From contig NC_088171.1 of the NCBI RefSeq assembly GCF_028769735.1, positions 69,643,216 to 69,707,215 of the forward strand: 64,000 nt of DNA, read 5' to 3'. This document shows, one piece after another, positions 50,039 to 63,412 of the stretch (its first letter is position 1; each line of letters opens with the position of its first letter). Position numbers and translations under genes: made by a program. Below the pieces are notes generated by a model that saw nothing but the letters and a program-made list of their open reading frames with translations, searched no databases and was not told the origin of the DNA. The DNA comes from Zonotrichia leucophrys gambelii (Eukaryota > Chordata > Aves > Passeriformes > Passerellidae).

Positions 50039-53000
50039 GTGATTTGCAAGCAACCTTGAACAACAGCTCCTCATGGGAAATACCATTGCCCAACGCAGAG
50101 AACCTATTTATTTAGAGTACCCAAAATCACCAAAGTCCCTCTTTGAGCCGTCAGTCATGCCTAAGAGATTCCCACTGGCTCCAAGCAGAGCAAAAGAGTC
50201 ATACTCCATTACGAAAGATCCTTTTAATTTTCTCCTTAACATTCTACACCTGGATCTAGCACAAGCCAGTTTTGTAATAAACAAGTTAATGTGCCTGTGC
50301 AAAGTACACAGACTTAAAAAAAGGAACCAAACCAAACATACTTCTATTTATACAGTATAGAGTTGCCATATGAACTGACAGTTAAGACAAAACCACTGAG
50401 CAAGTTAATGATTTTTTTATCCCTTCTGTGAGGCATCTACAAGATGAAATCCCATCTGAATCTTGGTTTCACAGCCTTGCCTTATTTAAACAATTCATCT
50501 CCTTTTGTCTCTCATTTGTACCGCACTTTGTGCGTCATTCTGGGTTGTTTCCCTGCACATTGCACAATTACAAGTATTCAAGCACACAGGAGGCAAGAAT
50601 AGCTTAGCTTGTTTCGGTTGCCTTACAATCAATACCTTTGCCTCAGGCACCAAAGAACGTATGAGAAAATGAGTTTTCTGTTTTTATAAACTTTGTCTAT
50701 CTTCAAGCACACTTTGATCCATTCTTCTAGAGAAATGAATAGGGTGGGGCCATTACAGAACAAGTAGAGGCAACAACAACCTTCTCTTAGACTGAATCTT
50801 AACAGAGGTGACCACACTAAAGGCCACCCTTCTTAATGATCGTGCTTTTATTCTCCAATTCATTTGGAATCTTTATTCTCCCTTCCTGAATTGAACAAAT
50901 GCAAGCTTTGTGATATCTGTTCCTTTTTATTTCATGGCATCAATGGTTTTTTTTAGCTTTGATCTGATCTAGTATGCAATGTTGTGAAGGTACCGTCAGC
51001 CAAAATAGGAAAAACTATGCAGTTTATGATTGCTGGAAGTGAAAGTTATTTGTGGGGGTGTTTTTGATAACATGGTAATTCAGACCATATCCTTACCCAA
51101 AACAACTGAGAGAGAAACAGCGTATTACAAAGCTGAAAAACTCTGTTAGAGAACAGTTTCACCACAAAAGACTGTGGTTTACATAAATGAGGATTTACAA
51201 GCCTGAGGAAGAATTGCAGACATTTTAAAAGTAGCACAACATTTTTTGAGCAGTTTAGCTCCCTTTCTATCCACCCCAAAAGGTAGTTACATCTTCACCA
51301 TGCCAACCCTTTTGAAAAACCTGCATTTTTATCAACTCTGCAGATTTTAAAAGAACCCCCTTAAAAAAAAAAATCAAAGCTTATTCTGATCACCTTTTGC
51401 CTGAGATAAGAGCAGTTTGCCAGAATATGTACAAAGAGGAGAACATCAAGGAAAACCATAAAGAAATGGTACAGAATTCTTTTACACCACAAGATATTTC
51501 AAATAGAGATCTCAGCCAAGGTCTAAACATCAACACAGAGGGCTCCCATCTTGTCATCCTTCTCCAGCAAAAGGAAGTTTAAATTCTAAAAGATGGCAAT
51601 ATCATTATTCCAGTTACTGTTGGCTCAGAGAAAGGCATCCTTTAGTTCAATCTGTGCAAGCACAGCTGAGAGCACTGCTGCCCTTATTCTCTCACTGAGA
51701 CCTTTCCTACAGTTCATTTTGAGCTTGATCTTTCTCCCACTGATGTTGTGAAAAATCTCACTCTGATATCAGGAGGGATTGGCATACAGAGAAATATAAT
51801 GAATTGTGGGTGATTGCTCTATCTTTTGTGCTTTACTAGCTGTTTAGTAGGCATTTTTTGCTCTCTTGCCAGTTTCCAATTTCAACAGGGCATTCTACAG
51901 TTTTTAATGGAAAACAAAATTCTTGGTGTTGGTTGTATTTGTAAAATGCCCAGAGGCTTTCCCACACAAGAATCCTATAAAAATGCATTTGTGTTTTATT
52001 ATTTTTAATAATGATGTACTTGATTAAGAGTAGTCTACATATGTCCCTGGCTTACTTGAACTACCCAATTTGGATGGTTTTTGCCTCTTTGTTTACAATG
52101 TCAGGAGGTAGCAATCTCTCCACTGCTATATTTGTACCTGAATATTCCTGACTATGTAGTCTGGACAAGAAGAATCACGTATATTATCATTGTGGAGATC
52201 ATTATAATACTTAATTCTTTTCCAATGTCTCAATTCAAGTGAACATAAAGCTTCCATTCCAAGGATGTAAGGCATAATCATAAACTTGTTACTGCCCAAC
52301 ATGCATTCACACTTACCTATAAGCTCACAAACTAAATTATATTAACAAAAGATCCAACCATCAAAAGCAATTCTTGGGTTAAAAGGAGATAACAAAACTA
52401 GTAGGATATTTGTTGATGAAGTTATCCTAGATTTCAAATATATTTGTTAACTAAAGTTATCAAAGACTCATGCAAACACAAGCACGTGCTTGAAAGCTGT
52501 TTACTAACTCAGAAATATAAGAATCACTAGAAAGAGGTGAATTTGAGCCTTTACCACAAGAGGAAGGAAGGTAGTGTATATCCAATAATTTTGGTGGCAA
52601 AAAAATTTTCAAATCGAGTCCAGAATGCTGGCTTCAGATGAACAATGATTTGTGAGATTACATTACCCCTTTTTTCTTCTCTTCCTAAGAGCATGTGGAC
52701 AACTGCCAAGTATTTTTTAAAAAGGTTTCATGAATTTTAGCATGAATGACAGTTTTTCAGAAAATTTCCATCAGAACAGCCTCATTTGCAATTTGCTCTT
52801 ATTCTTTAAAAAGAAGGGGGGGAAAAGTGGTGTGACCCAGCAGGGAATGCAAAGACAACAGTTTGAGCAGAATCTTCATTAGTGGCCTGTAGTCCAATAA
52901 TTGGTATGGTAAGTTGATGAGGTGGACAGGATTGTGGTGGTTTTAGGAGTGTTTTGCCAAGAGAAGATGACTCTGTAGTTACAATCTCATCTCTAACTGC

Positions 53001-53285
53001 AGTTATCTGTAATTTTGGTCAGTGAACACTTCCAGCTAGGAAACATAGTCCCTCCCTCTGACTGAGCTATTGGAGCCATAACAGCACTACACCACAGGAC
53101 AGGTACTTCTCCTTGGCTGTGGGATAACAGGGAATATGTATGGGGTAGAATCCATCTCAGATCACTATGGACAGCTACACTTCTAGAGTGTGACCCATTT
53201 AAAAGCTTGCTTAACATGAAATTAGGGTCATTAGAAAAATGAGTTTTTCTCTACAATGAGTAAAAGGAATCCTGGAGTGACATAC
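50039..53285. other. Non-coding AT-rich unique sequence
   Basis: No gene, transposon or notable tandem repeat was recognised. Short frames on both strands translate to sequences without family resemblance. Confidence 0.55.
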
Positions 53286-53734
53286 TGTTATGGTTTAGGA
53301 ATGATACTCCCCAATTTAGTGCTCCCACTGAGACTATCCAAACCAAGTGTCTCCATGCTCACATGCTTCCTTCTCCCCTTCTGCCTGCTGCTAGGGGGGA
53401 TGGGGAGAACAGGAGGCACAAAAGGTAAAGTTGTTGGTTAAAATAAGAACAATTCACTGGAGCAGGAATGACAGGAAAACGAACAGCAATAGCAACAATA
53501 TCAATGACAAGGGTACAAGAGGGTACAAGAAATGAACAATTCACACAGAAACTCCCCAAAAATTAGACAATACCCAAGTGCTCCCTCCACCATGCTATGC
53601 CAATTGGAAAAGAGGCCTTTCCCTATCCCTGGAAAATGCTGTGAAGTGGTTCAAGACAGCCTCTGGGTCCTAGACATGCAACTCCTGGCTACTGCAAAAA
53701 TTAACCCTGTCCTGGCCAGAACCAGGACACATAT
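53281..53734 (-). mobile_element. Solo LTR, class III (ERVL-like), minus strand
   Basis: The LTR occupies 53286-53729 (444 bp) between CATAC (53281-53285) and CATAT (53730-53734), a 5-bp target-site duplication with one transition, as expected for ERVL-type integration. Read on the minus strand it begins TGTCCTGGTTCTGGCC, the familiar start of avian ERVL-type LTRs, and ends in CCTAAACCATAACA. On the plus strand the start therefore appears as TGTTATGGTTTAGG. The minus-strand position where related copies carry a poly(A) signal (plus-strand AATTCACTGG, 53451-53460) is mutated. A 10-bp tandem (GGGTACAAGA twice, 53511-53530) lies inside. No internal retroviral sequence adjoins it, so it is a solo LTR of older age than the ERVK-like one. 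Confidence 0.8.
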
Positions 53735-56700
53735 TCAGGTGAGGTTGTCAGAAGACCAGAAATTAAGTCAGTTGAATTCCACACAGATTAATGTGCTGCA
53801 ACTTCCTTGTGTCATTTCAGAACCTGAAAAATTGTAATTTCTTTACCACCAACATAACATTTTGAACTGTCATTTCCTGGATCTTTTTGTCCCTTGAGAA
53901 TGAAATACTTTTTTTGCCCCAGCTCTGACAAAATGTAAATTTTCACAAGGAGAAACCCTTCTTATTTTTGCTTAGCCCTACTTGTAAAGGATTGTTCATC
54001 AGCTATGCTTTAAAGGCTGTTTAAAGACTTCATCTTATCAAATCAGTACAAATTGCTGCAAATGAAGAAATATTTCTTCCAGGCAGCACTGATATTAGGA
54101 GTGTGATCTAAATTTCTCCACTTCAGAAAATTTCACTGCATTAGGAAATAAAATGCCTGATGACAGGCTATCACATAATAACAAACAGGAAAGATGTGGA
54201 TTTAACCATTTGGTTATATGTATAACACTATTCAACATTGAATTGAGTAACCAGCCCCTTCTCTTTGGCGATGTCATTGCCTTCACTTGGGTTGCATTCA
54301 GATACTGGACTGAAAGAAATGGAAATGCCCTAACATAGCCAGGTGATGAGGACAGAATGCTAAATTTGTAGCATCAGCTGGTATAACTTTCAGTGGACTT
54401 TGAGCTGAAAGTTTCTGCACTGAGTTACAGACAATCATCCTGCTAAGACTGCCCAAGACATGCCCATTCAGCAACACTTGTGTTCATATTTACCACTGTC
54501 AACACTGGCTGCTCTGAGTGCTCTGAGCGTGTGTAGAAATGCATCATGAGCAAATATTAGCTTACACTGCTTTACATGCCCCAAATGCAATGGTACAAAT
54601 TCACTCATGACATAATGGTTTTGTTTACACAGTAGTAAAGGTAACTAAAATGACCAGATGCAGGACAAGAATATAGATGCAAAAAGGAACAAAATGCCTA
54701 AGTTCCACCCATGTTCAAGTGGATCCAATTCTGCTGCTACCTTTAGCTCTGCTTTTCCATGTGCCACAAAGCACTTCAGCCTCAAACGCACTGAGCATCT
54801 CCCATCTACCCAAACAAAATCCAAGAACTGGTCATTCTTCCGTTCCTCTTTCCTCACTGCTTTGATCCACCAAGAGTCTGCAGGGTGTCCCTACACACCA
54901 GGCACTACATAACGCACAGCAGAAGCAACTGTTTTCTTTATAGATACAGCTACCATAGCATTTTTGTTCCTGAGTATTCCCCATTGTCAGATCGCCCTGC
55001 TAGCATGCAAGAAACTTGCCTGCCACCACCATGCCCCAGAGAGTTCAAATGCACATTAAGCATCTGCTTTGAAAGCCCCCCAGCCTTTGAAGAATATGCT
55101 ACTCTCCCTCATTTCTCACTGGAGTTGTTTCGTTTGGAAGGGAAAGTCCTTGCTTTTCACTTAACAGGGAGAAGAAAATTTTGAACTCGACTTCCTACTT
55201 TCTGCTCAGCAAAGGCGTTTTGATTGAAATGGCCCTTGGAGAGAAAAGTCACCGTGCTCCTTGGAAGCACTGTCTTATTTTTGGTTTCTAGCCTAGTTCA
55301 CTTTCAGTTCTCTTTCATCCCACAGCAGGGTCAGTATCTGCACTGCAGAGAGCAGATAGACACACTATTTAGGAAACTCTCTGGGAGGTGAGTTTGAGTT
55401 CCCTCAGGCGAAAGCAATAACTGAGAGAGATTTCCCACAACCTGGGGGAGTGCTTTAATCACTAGGCTCCTGTTCAAAAGGCCACCCCCACCTACTCTTC
55501 TGCCATGCTTTAGAAGGAGAGAGAGACAAGCTCTGTTTTTGGAATAAAGAGTGTAACAGGTAGCTACGTGCTGGTGAAGATCCCACAGTATCCTCAGCAT
55601 TTCCTAATAGAAAGCTGAGCACTTGATCCTGATGCACCTCGCTCTTCCCACATACCTGTATGGGGCCAAGGCACTTAAGAGAGGTGTCTGCTTACCTTGG
55701 GCCAGCCACATAAAAGCTCAGCAATATAACACTCAGTGTTGCAGCATCAAAGTCCCACTTTGGATCGAGCCTGAGGCTGCTACCAGAGGTAATTTATAAT
55801 GTCAGGATTTAAAACCATATGTGATGCTCATTACTGTAACAACTGACTCTAGCCTAACAAAAGCAGCAATGCCACAATAGTTATTGTTAAGCAATTTAAT
55901 TGATCCAGACATTTATGCAGAGCCATTTACCTGTCGGGGCTCTAGGCAGAGGCTAGGCTACCCTTCTTTTCGTTCCCACATTAGATGACTTATAATTTCT
56001 TAACTCAACCTGAAGGGGTGTCCTCAGGTTTCAGAGCCTTCAGCAACTGTTCTGGTTGCTCACCTCCAAAACTGACTCTGCATGTATATTGGTATATTGT
56101 GCTAGTCACCACAGATGACACCCTTTATTTTTGGCTGCAGACATTTACCTTAATTGTGTATGCAAGTCATTGGTCTGTGAGGTTCACCTTACTTCACCTC
56201 CAAAGACTTAGTAAGGTAATACTGCACAGAACACTGCAAAGATTTTTTTTTTTGAGGCACAGAGAAATAGTACAGTCTCCTGCCTTCTTGCTTTTTGTAG
56301 ATCCCACAGATCTATGAGCAAAATCAGTGAATTCATAAGACTAACAGGGACCACTAACAACAATCGCTGCTGAAGTTGTTTAACTTGCATTTTCCTCGGG
56401 GGAAATAGATGACAAACAGTAGACTGGTTTATGGGCCAGGTAGGAAAACCTCTTGACCTTCTCAAATAAACCCAAATAAAATCTAGTTTTTACAAAACTA
56501 TTCAAATCCCCAAATTTGCTTCCTAACTACCTGTAACCTCCATTAAAGCCAATATGGAGAGCCGGTATGCAGCACCAAGAAAGGCTGCTGCATTTCCAGG
56601 CAGAAATCTGGCTGAGATAAGGAGGTTTCAGCCTGCCTAACACTGATTTTGCAAACACTCCTACCTGCTGTACATAAAGGAGAGTAGCCACTGAATGCAT

Positions 56701-57363
56701 TACTCCTGTGAGCTAACTAGGTGAAATAATGAATTTTCAAAATGTAGGTACAAATTATAAGCTAGTGACTTCAGAGGAAACTCAAGGGGTGTGACAAAAG
56801 TCTTGATTGCTTGACCTATGCACTGAGCAAGTGCTAGCAGAGCTGACTGCCCAAGGAAGAAATGGGCATCACTGTACATCCCAACAGTTCATAGAGCTCA
56901 CACTCATTCGATTCCACTTATTTTCCCCTTCTGGGCAGCATGGGATTCTACACAAGCACTTTACTTGTACATGGAAATAATAAAAAGAGGATATCTAATG
57001 TGGTAATATTAATCAAATAATCTCTATGATGTTCTAACATCAGTTGAAGTTTCTGTTGTACCTACAACCTTACTAGGCATAAATAAATATCTTTAGATCC
57101 ATTCTTCATATATGGGCTACTAATGTCTCATGAAGCAAGTTGCACTTCTTTTCTTTCCTTCTAAAATGAAATAGGACTTCTAGGTAGTTTTGTGGCTAAG
57201 GCAAAACTCATCTCTTTTGATGACCTAGTTAAATTGTATTAATATCTTGCTACATTTCTATGTTCTTTCCTGCTTTTAATAGCTGCTTACACAGGCATAC
57301 TAATCAAAAAATACATATAGCTGAAAATCTGAAGTCATTTCCTCCCCTTGTCTGTTGATGTAG
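53735..57363. other. Non-coding unique sequence, no gene recognised
   Basis: Frames at 54.65-54.91 and 54.89-55.18 kb on plus and 55.33-55.64 kb on minus are short and unrecognisable. Nothing repetitive of note was seen. Confidence 0.55.
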
Positions 57364-57527
57364 TGGCAGAAGAACAGATGGTTGAAATTAAAGAGCTGCT
57401 TAGAGATGTAGCAGAGCACATTAGAGAGGAAAAGCAGACAGCTCTTCTTTTCGAAAAAAAACTTTCCTCTGAGCAAACCAATGAACAAACCAAGGTTACC
57501 AAGGAATTTCTTCCTCTAAGAAATTAA
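57364..57527 (+). other. Candidate coding exon with coiled-coil heptads, gene unknown
   Basis: Upstream lie a branch-point-like TACTAAT (57298-57304), a pyrimidine stretch (CCTCCCCTTGTCTGTT) and TAG at 57361-57363. The frame after it is open to TAA at 57525-57527. The translation begins AEEQMVEIKELLRDVAEHI and continues E/K/Q-rich. Hydrophobic residues fall at heptad a/d spacing (I, L, V, I, then A, F, L at 4-3-4 steps), a canonical coiled-coil pattern. It could end at the stop as a terminal exon, or at a weak donor AAG|GTTACC (57495), giving 131 bp. It lacks an ATG-initiated frame of notable length, which is expected of an internal exon. Purine-rich DNA can mimic E/K-rich coils, and I cannot name the gene. 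Confidence 0.3.
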
Positions 57528-60500
57528 ATCCAAGTTAGTACCCACTAAAACCAAGCCAGGCATTTGACTTATGTGGGTAGAGAATCGTGCTTTCCCTCCC
57601 CCTGTCAGGATCAGGTCGTTGCATTTTTTAGAAAAATAAGTCTAAAATAAACAAATAATTTCCTTCCAGTAGCTATACTGAAACGAGAACACCCATGCTG
57701 TAAATCACTTAATGTCAACCAGATTTATAGTTGGGGTGAATCGGATCCAGAATGTTTCATTCCCCATGTTCCAACAAAATAAGCCATATGCAAAGATGCG
57801 TTGGTGGAAAGCATGGTGAGCAAAAAAACCCCTTCCAACCATGCTGACTGATACCACATTCATCCTATTGTTAGCAATGACGTATTTGAAGATAAAAACA
57901 AAGACATATTACATGCATTATTAGGGAAAGCATGAAATCAGGCTGTGGATAGACAAATTCATAACTTCCTCTTCTCTCTTGCATCTTCATATGAGGTGCC
58001 TCCTTCCATCCTTCTATTTAGCTCTGTTCCCAGCTCTTTAGCTTTCTTCTAAACTATGACTACTCCAGTTGATCTTAAGTCAAGATAATATCCTGGTCAT
58101 ACCTGCCATGGAAATGTGACAATTTTATCCAATTTGATACATTTTTTTAAAATTGATACTAAAGATTTTACATGTAGAATTCAGTGCACCAACTCAAAAG
58201 CACAAGAAGTTCAACAAAGAAATTATGCTTTCTCACTTCCCATTCTCTGACATTACAATTAATTAAATTACATTTTAAAATTTTATAAAAATCAAGCCTA
58301 ATTTTGATTAAATGTCCTTCCCTCCTTTACCCTTTTCTGTTTCAGCCTCAAACAGGAGCACAAACCTATGTGCTTCAGCTCTTCTCCTACAGCCACTTTA
58401 ACAGGTAATTTCTGCAGTGCTCCAGAAGTTAGGGTGTAAGTCAAGTGCATGAAAGAACTTGCTAAAGGAGCAAATGAATACTTGTACAACAAAACCCAGG
58501 TCAGTGATAGAAAGCACTGAGGAAGGAGGAAGGGAAGTCTGGCCATCTTCTGCATAAAAACTTTGAGACTGCTTATGAAACAATTAATCCATGTGCTCAG
58601 TTTCACTCTTTGAGCCCCCAGGCATACACACATTGGATTGAGAGTGATGACTTTTGGCAGCTCTGATCATTCTGATAACTCCACAGGCACACAGGTAGTA
58701 CAAGACACTTGCAGCAGTTCTAATGTTTTCTTTGCTCAAGACAGTATATAGGACACAGAAGTAAATACAACATAAACTTTTCCATAGGAGCACCTCAGGG
58801 TGTGGAAATCATGAGACTGGCCACTGATTTCTGCAGAACAGAAGTGGGGCCAACTTAATTTATTACATTTACAAATATCTGCCAGTTCTAGGTGCAGAGG
58901 AAGAGGATGATCTGAGAATTATATAGGAAATTAAATCCCCTTGACTTTGGCAAGTGCTGAGTGCCCAATAACTGACATGGGCCTGATTCACTCACGCAAT
59001 TCAAAACAGGAACAGTAAAGGAAGAGCTGGGGCCACAGAAAAAGGCCTGAGATTCCAAACAAACCATGTGGCTCAGGGCTGACTGCTAAAGCTCATTGAA
59101 ATTATTTAGAATATTTACAACTATTTCAGAGGAGACAGAACAGGTGATTAGTCAAAAAAGTAAATTCACCATCACTTGAGAAGATGACCAAAGATAACGA
59201 AGGATAATCACATTAAAACCATGCAGAGGAGTTGAAACTCTACTCAGAAGGCAAAAGAGATACTGCAAAGGTATTCACTTAGAACATATGAATCTTCACA
59301 GTTCCAGGTTTTGCAAGCTTCTGAGTAACGTCTGTGTCTGCAAAACTTGTTTGACTACAATAGACCTTATTTTTGTAACTTAATCCTGTATTTTTTGCAA
59401 AGGTGGTTCAGTTAAAAGGGGAAGAATCAACTCTTTTCTATATGACTGAAAGACATCAAAGTAAATAAAATGAAATGTTCTACCTCTGTTACCTCCAGAA
59501 GCTAATCTTCCACAAAACATGGTACTCTTTGAAGATCTGACATACTCCTTTTTCTCATAGCACCTTCCCCACTACCTATGTTTGTTCCTTTTTCATATAT
59601 TTTCTTTTTTTATTTCCTGCTTGCCACCTTTTTGCAAACATTTCATTCCTCTTGGAACACAAAACAGTGGTGCACTGCCTCAAAATCAATAGTGTTCAAT
59701 GTCTGTCATATCCCTGCTCCTGAAAAAGAGCGCCACTATTTTATACCAGCAGAAGGATTTCTCCTGCTGCAGCAAGATCAAATAATTCCAAAACAAAATG
59801 GAAAAGAAACTATTTCTCTCAGACACCTCAGCTATTTCATGGCACTGTTTCACAGTCTATGAGTAGACTGTGAAATCTTCACTAGAGATTTCTCATCACC
59901 CTCATGCAGAAGGACTCTGCCTGCCATAAACCCAGGAGGCCAGACTCCATCATTGTACTCAGTAAGTTTTCAACCCAGTAATTTAGGGCTTTCTCACACT
60001 GCTGCATTTTTCTAAGAGGATCCCTTACGTTTGCAATTGCTACCTCATTGTCCTTTTCCATACCTGTCCTCCGCTCTTTACTTGCTGATCTGTCTCCACC
60101 TGTTGTCCTTTGTCTTTTGTTTCTATTGTAATATCTTGGAGAGAAGAACTGACTTGCACTCTTTTTCTACTGTGCATAGCACAAGCCATCTGAGCAAGCT
60201 GCAGTAATAAAGGCAAGGAGCAAAGAAACACTCTGTGGGTGGCTTTCCTAAGCTTTCTGTGAGGTTTTTTGCTGACCTCACACACATGGATGGGAATCCA
60301 GCAGTGGGTGCATTACAACCAAACAGGCATCTAACACATGGCACAATGTAACACAAAACCACTTCATGAAACAGGTGGGATCAGGAGAGGCACTCCAAAA
60401 GCCCACTCCCTACCTCCCCATCACATGCAAATGAAACTGAAGTTTAGCCAGAGCTGGATCCCTTGCAGGCTGAAAAGCCACACTTGAGGGTATATTAATG

Positions 60501-63300
60501 CGATTCTATTAATTCTAACCATGAAGAGAACTCCTTGAGTTTTATTCACTTGTACAGCATCATGTTGAAAACTTCTCATAATCTCTTTACCATGAACAAT
60601 AAAATGCATTAAAGAATAGATGAAGGTACAAAAATGAATAGGATTGAGAACACCAGACTTAATGATTCCTCATGCAAAATCATGTCAGCCTTGCTTGCAC
60701 GTCTGCATTCTGCAGTGACATGATAGCTGATTTTCCCAAGGCCGTCTGCCTTATTCAGCACCCAGAATTGCCAGCACAACCTCTTAGAACAACACTAAAC
60801 CAGCATTCATGAATGGATTCACAGGATTTTTTATCATACTTGTCATTAGAGCATCTGAGAGGAGAAAAGAAAAAAGGAGCAACCTAATGTTGATGGATTT
60901 ATAATCACAAAGCAGGTTTCCTTTGAGAAAGGAAGAGTTGTCCTATATCCATCATATAGATCAGAGCTGAAATACTGGTGCATTTGAAAATTACCCCCTG
61001 ATGTTGCATTCTCTGCTCAAAACCACTTTTTTCCATGTTTTTGCAAGGTTTCCTATGTTTAATGCTTAACTGCTACCAATTTATGGACTACTCCAGGGCA
61101 GCATTCAATTCCATGGACCCTCTACACACCTTGTCTCACGTGATAGACACTTACTAGAAGAGAACAGCACACAGACACGTGATTAGAAATGACTTCAGAA
61201 TACACACATGTCACAGTACTGCTGTAGCACTGCACTGATAACCCTTATTCAAACATGCCCTAACTCCTCAACTCTTAACTTTGCAACCCTCCATCCTTTC
61301 AAAGCAACTTTCATTTTTTTGGTACATTCCTCTCTTTGTACAGGCTGAGCTTCTGGAGACATAATATGAACTTCAACACTTTTACCCCATAGATCTGTTC
61401 TGTTTCTACAGCCTGCAGTTCCAACCTTTACAGTTTTAGCAGGGAATTATGGATAACTGGTAGCTGGTTGCTGTCTTTGGTAGGAGCTGACCAAGGCATC
61501 TCTCTGCAGGCATGTCATATAGCTGCTGAAGGATAACAGAGCACTATGACAAGTTTGGCTCTGTCAAATTTACAAGAACTTTTCTTTCCATTTTTTTGTC
61601 TTCAGGCCATATAACCTTCATGTCTATGCCTATTCTTCTCTCTGGTCTTTTTACAGGGTCAATTAAATGCATATGTCTCAGACAGCTTTCCAAGTTAAGA
61701 TTCAAGTCTTTGCTCAAAAGCAGAGAATTTTCCTCCTTATCCCATTCTCAGAAATTGTCAAATCATTTTTTTACAAATGCTACAAATGTTACAAAAATTA
61801 CAACAAAAGTCTATCTTAGCCAAAGCACTGGCGTGAAAATTTGAGTCCCAGTGGTTTAAACTTTGGCAATCTTATCAGCAATTGCAACAAAAATCATACA
61901 ATGAATAAAGTTAGTCAGTCTTAATTATCTGTGTCATTACCAGGTCTGCCTGTAATAACATGGTAGCTCAGTCTTCTGGTCTCTTCTAGATGACACTTGA
62001 CATACAATTCTGTGGGAATTTTTAATGTGTTACTATATGTTTATGTCTATCTGTCATCATTTCATTATGAGATTAAAATTATATCCCCATTCATCAGAAA
62101 TAATAGCCTGAGAATACCCATTGTTGTTGCTGCAAATTGTAAATCATGCAATGAAAAAAAAAAAAAGAGACCAATTATCAGCCTGAAGTTGCTCTAAAAG
62201 AAGGATCCCATTTTGTCGCACAGGTGAGTACAGTCTTCAAATATTTCCACTGTTTACGTATCTATGTGCAATGCAGCAGTTTCAGGGGGACAAGGGAGAT
62301 TTGCTAGTCATCACCCCATGAAACACTCAGGCAATGATGAGTGTGAGGAAACAAAGCTCTTATCCCATCTACACATTGAGCATGGAGGCACAGGAAAATT
62401 GAATTCCTGACGAAGCTCACAGGGGAAGCCTGTGGCAGAGCAGAGACTCTGAAGTCCTGCACTAGTTCCTCAAGTATCCACCAGCCTTTTTTCCCCCCCT
62501 CTATGTCTAAGTCTCAGATTTTATTTAAATATTTCTTATTTTATAATTAGTTTTCAAAAAGTCTAGACAAAAGCTAAAATATATACTTTACCTTCACAGA
62601 AAAGTTAGGGGGAAAATGATAGAAAAACACATTTGAAATGCTCTGATGTTTTGCCAAAACCTGTCTTTTGGGGAAAATATGGCTGTTTCTGCTGATTTAT
62701 GGCAAAATATGATAAATTGGTTCATCTCAGCCCCATAGTGAAGTTGTTTTAGAGAGGCTAAAACAGTAACAAAACAGTAAATCCTTACATTTAGCACAAT
62801 AACCACTTAATTATGGAGGATAGCATTATGACATTGGTGGTGTTTAATGCTGGGTTCAACTCCATTCTGCTACAGGAGTGGAAGCATACACACATCACCT
62901 TTCCTGGAATGCTTTTGCTTCCCTTTGGATAATTGTATTTTATCACATTCAGAGCTCAAGCAACTTGAAAAGTTAGCTGTGTTGCTACAGAAATTGAGGC
63001 TAAAACTAGGCTCCCTTCTTCTTTTGCATGCAGAGAATTGCAAGACAAAATGTTCCATTATTAAAAACAAGCAAACCAAATCTCTTAATTTTAAAAAGTT
63101 ATTCTAATCTCCAGAGAAACCAAGAGTGTTTTGATATCTGGTATTTCCCAACTGTTTATTTAAAGGACAAGTTCTGCAGCAAGTTTTCTTTTGTCTCTGT
63201 AATTTCATCATATCTGGAGCTTCCTGAAAATGCATTTTGTATATACAACTCTTAGTGAATAGATCTTTAGCACACATTCAAGGCCTCTCCACCCACACCT
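57528..63300. other. Non-coding unique sequence with one strong hairpin
   Basis: No gene or transposon was recognised. Features of note are the hairpin at 59.85 kb and an open frame (from about 62155) running into a strong donor CAG|GTGAGTA at 62224. That frame reads as a coding-like NYQPEVALKEGSHFVAQ. The 13-A run upstream leaves no good acceptor, so it is not called as an exon. Confidence 0.5.
59848..59875. repeat. Perfect hairpin: 12-bp stem, 4-nt loop
   Basis: TTTCACAGTCTA (59848-59859) pairs exactly with TAGACTGTGAAA (59864-59875) around the loop TGAG, and one further G-U pair is possible in RNA. Pairing stops on both sides after that, so the stem is too short for a normal microRNA precursor. 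No downstream U-run suggests a pol III terminator. It may be a cruciform-prone site or an RNA hairpin within a transcript. Confidence 0.75.
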
Positions 63301-63305
63301 CATCC

Positions 63306-63336
<31 letters not shown>

Positions 63337-63340
63337 AAAA
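63306..63340 (+). repeat. Poly(A) tract with a single G interruption
   Basis: Eighteen adenines, one G, then sixteen adenines. It lies about 70 bp upstream of the ERVL-like LTR and is not part of it. No retroposon body is recognisable to its left, so the origin of the tract is unclear. Confidence 0.9.
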
Positions 63341-63412
63341 GTTGTAAGCATGATACCAAAGAACTGCAACATTGAGGCAAACACTGCAAGGACAAGTATT
63401 GCCCTTTGGATC

